Shown here: positions 61,648 through 64,000 of the stretch, in pieces
How the letters are laid out: each line of letters starts with the position of its first letter
How positions within the stretch are numbered: the stretch's first letter is position 1
NCBI GenBank assembly: GCA_037130755.1
Contig: JBAXSI010000014.1
Coordinates: 1 to 64,000, forward strand
DNA: 64,000 nt
Direction of reading: 5' to 3'
DNA from: UBA10649 sp037130755
GTDB lineage: Bacteria; Actinomycetota; Actinomycetes; S36-B12
The notes under the pieces: model-generated
What the model was told of the DNA's origin: nothing
Databases searched by the model: none
Seen by the model: the letters and a program-made list of their open reading frames with translations, nothing else
Position numbers and translations under genes: made by a program

Positions 61648-62787
61648 TCAGACGGCCGCAAGGGCTCGAGTGAGGCGTTCGACGTCTGATCCGTCGTTGT
61701 AGGGGGCGAGGGAGATTCGAATTCGGCCACCCCGCATCCCGCAGACGATGCCTTCATCGCGCAAGTGCCGCACAGCCATGGGAGCATCCCGTGCGGATGC
61801 TGCTAGGGAGACGATGTGACCGGATGCGGCTGAGTCTCCCACCGGGAGGTACGGCTCCCAGCCGGTGCCGGCCAGTCCCTCCACCAACTGCACCGATAGC
61901 GCACGCGCGTGGTCGGCGATGCCGTCGATCCCGATGCCGAGCAACTGCTGGATGCTCACGGTGAGGGCCGCCATCGAGGCGTAGGACATGGTCGATTGCG
62001 TGTATCGACGCGCATCCGGAGCCAGATCGAGTCTGGTGGCATCGAAGTCGAACGGATCGCTGGCTCCCATCCAGCCAGGCAGGGCAGGCACAGCCCCAAC
62101 CAGGTCGCCAGCCACCGTGGCCAGGGCCACTCCTCCGTGGCCGCCCAGCCACTTGTAGCCACTCGTCACCACGACGTCGGCCTGCCACCCGTCGGCATCG
62201 ATCGGTATCGCGCCGGCCGCCTGCGTCACGTCGAGTATCAGCCTCGCGCCTACCTCAGTGCATGCATCGCGCAGGCGACCGGGGTCGACCTTGCGGCCGG
62301 TCGCGTACTGCACGTAGCTCACCGCGACGACCGCCGTCCGGGAGTCGATCGCCGCGCAGAGCGCCTCGGTCAGGTCGATCTGGGGGTCGTCCTCGATGAA
62401 CCTGAGTCGGCAGCCGCGCTGTTGCTCCAGGCGAAGCCACGGCCGCGTGACGGCGGGGAAGTCCGACGCAAGCAAAACGACGCTCTGATCCGCAGCCACC
62501 GGCACCAGATACGGCAGCTGACCGAGCAGCTCGCTGGCACTCCCGAGGATCGCGATCTGCCGCTCAGTGGTTCCGAGGATTGATGCCGCCTGTTGGCGAA
62601 GGAGCTCGAAGTAGGAGACCTCATCAACGTCGCTCATGTACAGGTTGCCGTGTCGTCCAACATCTTCGACGAAGCTACGGAAGGCCGTGACCGCTGGCTG
62701 ACCCATCATGCCCAGAGAGGCCTGATTCAGGTAGGCAAAGTCCGCGAGGGCCGGATAGTGGGAGCGAGGGACCAGACAGTCATGCAC
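61648..62787 (-). CDS. Class V aminotransferase-fold PLP-dependent enzyme
   Basis: A 379-residue fold-type I PLP enzyme of the aminotransferase V/cysteine desulfurase group. The Schiff-base lysine is Lys212 in SGYKWLGG; Asp186 and Gln189 in ILDVTQAAG hold the pyridine ring, and ARRYTQSTMSYASMAAL is the segment that touches the neighbouring active site. No catalytic Cys loop of a desulfurase is evident, so lyase or racemase/epimerase activity like that of isopenicillin N epimerase-type relatives is possible. Start is GTG with GGAGGT five bases upstream. Confidence 0.88.
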   Translation of the reverse strand: MHDCLVPRSHYPALADFAYLNQASLGMMGQPAVTAFRSFVEDVGRHGNLYMSDVDEVSYFELLRQQAASILGTTERQIAILGSASELLGQLPYLVPVAADQSVVLLASDFPAVTRPWLRLEQQRGCRLRFIEDDPQIDLTEALCAAIDSRTAVVAVSYVQYATGRKVDPGRLRDACTEVGARLILDVTQAAGAIPIDADGWQADVVVTSGYKWLGGHGGVALATVAGDLVGAVPALPGWMGASDPFDFDATRLDLAPDARRYTQSTMSYASMAALTVSIQQLLGIGIDGIADHARALSVQLVEGLAGTGWEPYLPVGDSAASGHIVSLAASARDAPMAVRHLRDEGIVCGMRGGRIRISLAPYNDGSDVERLTRALAAV

Positions 62788-63016
62788 CGTGACCTCCCCT
62801 GCCCTCGTCGGCCAGATACTCCGTCGCCAGTGTCACCCAGACGGGGGCTCCCACCCGGTGTGCGCCCACTCGGGTCCTACGCGGGCGTTTGTTCTGATGG
62901 TACGAAACCTGGGCCGTGCTCGCGCACCTCGATGGATGGTCCACTCACGCTCTGGACATACGCCGTCCGCAGCCGTAGGCAACTGTCGCCGGGGATGGGC
63001 TGACGTCGACGGCCCA

Positions 63017-64000
63017 TCACTGCCAGATTCGCCGCGCCAGCAGCTCCTCAAGCGCCCTGGTCCCTGTCCCGGTGTTCGAGATTGCGGTGCACGTGGTGGC
63101 GGATGCGGGGTGGTGCAGGCTGTAGAACGAGACGCCGGCGTCGTAGCCGTGAATCTCAAGAACTCCGTCACGATGGATCCACACACCAAGTCCGTATTCC
63201 AGAGCGCTGTCCCCCGATCTTCGACGCGGGACCAGCATCTGACCGACCCTTGCGGGCGGAACAATCCGGCCCTCGACGAATGCCCGCCACACAGCGCTGA
63301 CATCTGCCACGGTCGAGTAGATCCCGCCGTCGCCGCTACCAAGAACGGGAAGGTGGAACACGTTGGTGCGCAGGCCATCGGCGTCTAGGTAGCCCAGCGC
63401 TGCGGACTGCGGGAGCTCGTCGGAGCGCAAGAAGCGTGTTGCATCAAGCCCAACGCGGTCGCAGACTCGCTCGCGGACGAGCACGTCGAACGGCTGGCCT
63501 GCTGTTCGCTCCGCGACTAGCGCAAGGACAACATAGCCGCCGTTGTTGTACTCGAACTGCGCACCCGGAGCCGACACGGGTGGATGGCCATCCAGGATCG
63601 GAACGTACTGCTCGGTCGACCAGAGCCGTTGAGCCGGCACCGGAAGCTCGAAGTCCGTGATGTCGTCGAAGAGCGACTCGTCGAGGTAGTCCCCAATGCC
63701 GGAGCGGTGCGAAAGCAACTGCTCGATCGTGACGTCATCACCGATGAGAGGCAGGTCCGTGCCGAGCGGACCGCGCACGGGGAGGTCGAGCCGCAGCTGC
63801 CCCGACTCGATCAGGCTCATCACTGTTAGTGCCGTGAACAGCTTCGTACCGCTCGCCAGGCCGAACTGCGTGGACAGCTCGACGGCGATGGCCGATCGGC
63901 GATCGGCGAGGCCATACGCCGCCGCGGTGATCGCCGAACCGGCGCGGTCGACCAACACTGCGCCGGAGAAGCCTGACTCGCGAGCAGCGGTGTCAACCTC
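63017..64000 (-). CDS. Serine hydrolase (beta-lactamase/class C-like), 5' end beyond the window
   Basis: A partial gene: the minus-strand frame stays open to the right edge, with ESGFSGAVLVDRAG reading upstream of the first internal GTG at 63958, so the true start is outside. The family pieces are SGTK (nucleophile SxxK) in FGLASGTKLFTALTVMSL, LLSHRSGIGDY, YNNGGYVVLALVAE (the YxN site) and IHGYDAG, the HxG variant of the third motif. Members include esterases, peptidases and penicillin-binding-like proteins; the substrate is unknown. About 328 residues are visible. Confidence 0.88.
   Translation of the reverse strand, partial: EVDTAARESGFSGAVLVDRAGSAITAAAYGLADRRSAIAVELSTQFGLASGTKLFTALTVMSLIESGQLRLDLPVRGPLGTDLPLIGDDVTIEQLLSHRSGIGDYLDESLFDDITDFELPVPAQRLWSTEQYVPILDGHPPVSAPGAQFEYNNGGYVVLALVAERTAGQPFDVLVRERVCDRVGLDATRFLRSDELPQSAALGYLDADGLRTNVFHLPVLGSGDGGIYSTVADVSAVWRAFVEGRIVPPARVGQMLVPRRRSGDSALEYGLGVWIHRDGVLEIHGYDAGVSFYSLHHPASATTCTAISNTGTGTRALEELLARRIWQ

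Overview
The window is 64 kb of high-GC DNA with many GTG starts, tightly overlapping operons (ATGA, GTGA and TGATG junctions) and regulator genes that look leaderless. Product types (SufR-like, HxlR, MarR and TetR regulators, an ECF41 sigma factor, an amylopullulanase, DUF2252, a group 3b NiFe hydrogenase, narGHJI) point to a free-living actinobacterium, perhaps near Propionibacteriales; the order is a guess. I see no rRNA, tRNA, CRISPR array, transposase or phage gene, so this reads as chromosome.

Layout. 1-4.2 kb: an HxlR-type regulator, small catabolic or hypothetical genes and an S9 peptidase. 4.2-11.8 kb: one very large secreted amylase-pullulanase fusion followed by a strong hairpin. 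11.8-14.2 kb: a secreted protein, an ECF41 sigma factor with a candidate self-promoter and a candidate target promoter, a DUF1059 protein and a TMEM175-type channel. 14.2-24.7 kb: housekeeping and accessory genes (YciI, DUF4231, glutaminase, a RibD-like reductase, a DEAD-box helicase, an acyl-CoA synthetase divergent from a TetR regulator, DUF2252, an AI-2E family exporter). 25-31.8 kb: two short genes, a GGCT-like protein and a four-gene signalling operon (hybrid histidine kinase, single-domain receiver, receiver-cyclase, PGM1-like ATP-grasp ligase).

32-48.4 kb is an anaerobic energy island. On the minus strand, a predicted Fe-S regulator heads narG-narH-narJ-narI, followed by what looks like a broken moeA start. 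On the plus strand, from the same divergent promoter, lie two overlapping narK-type transporters and then a complete NAD(P)-linked group 3b hydrogenase operon (beta subunit, cyclic-nucleotide-binding protein, gamma, delta, alpha, maturation protease). Together they could couple H2 or NADPH turnover to nitrate respiration.

48.4-51.7 kb: two NmrA/SDR-type oxidoreductases and a DUF6069 membrane protein, each with a MarR regulator and palindromic operator candidates. 51.7-55.4 kb: a Cys-type arylsulfatase with its dedicated radical SAM maturase. 55.4-64 kb: an HD-domain protein, a GerW/YtfJ-like protein, several secreted proteins of unknown function (one with an HECTH zinc-protease motif), a class-V aminotransferase fold enzyme and a serine beta-lactamase-like hydrolase that runs off the right edge.

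All assignments are from reading motifs and gene context by eye; no database search was run.
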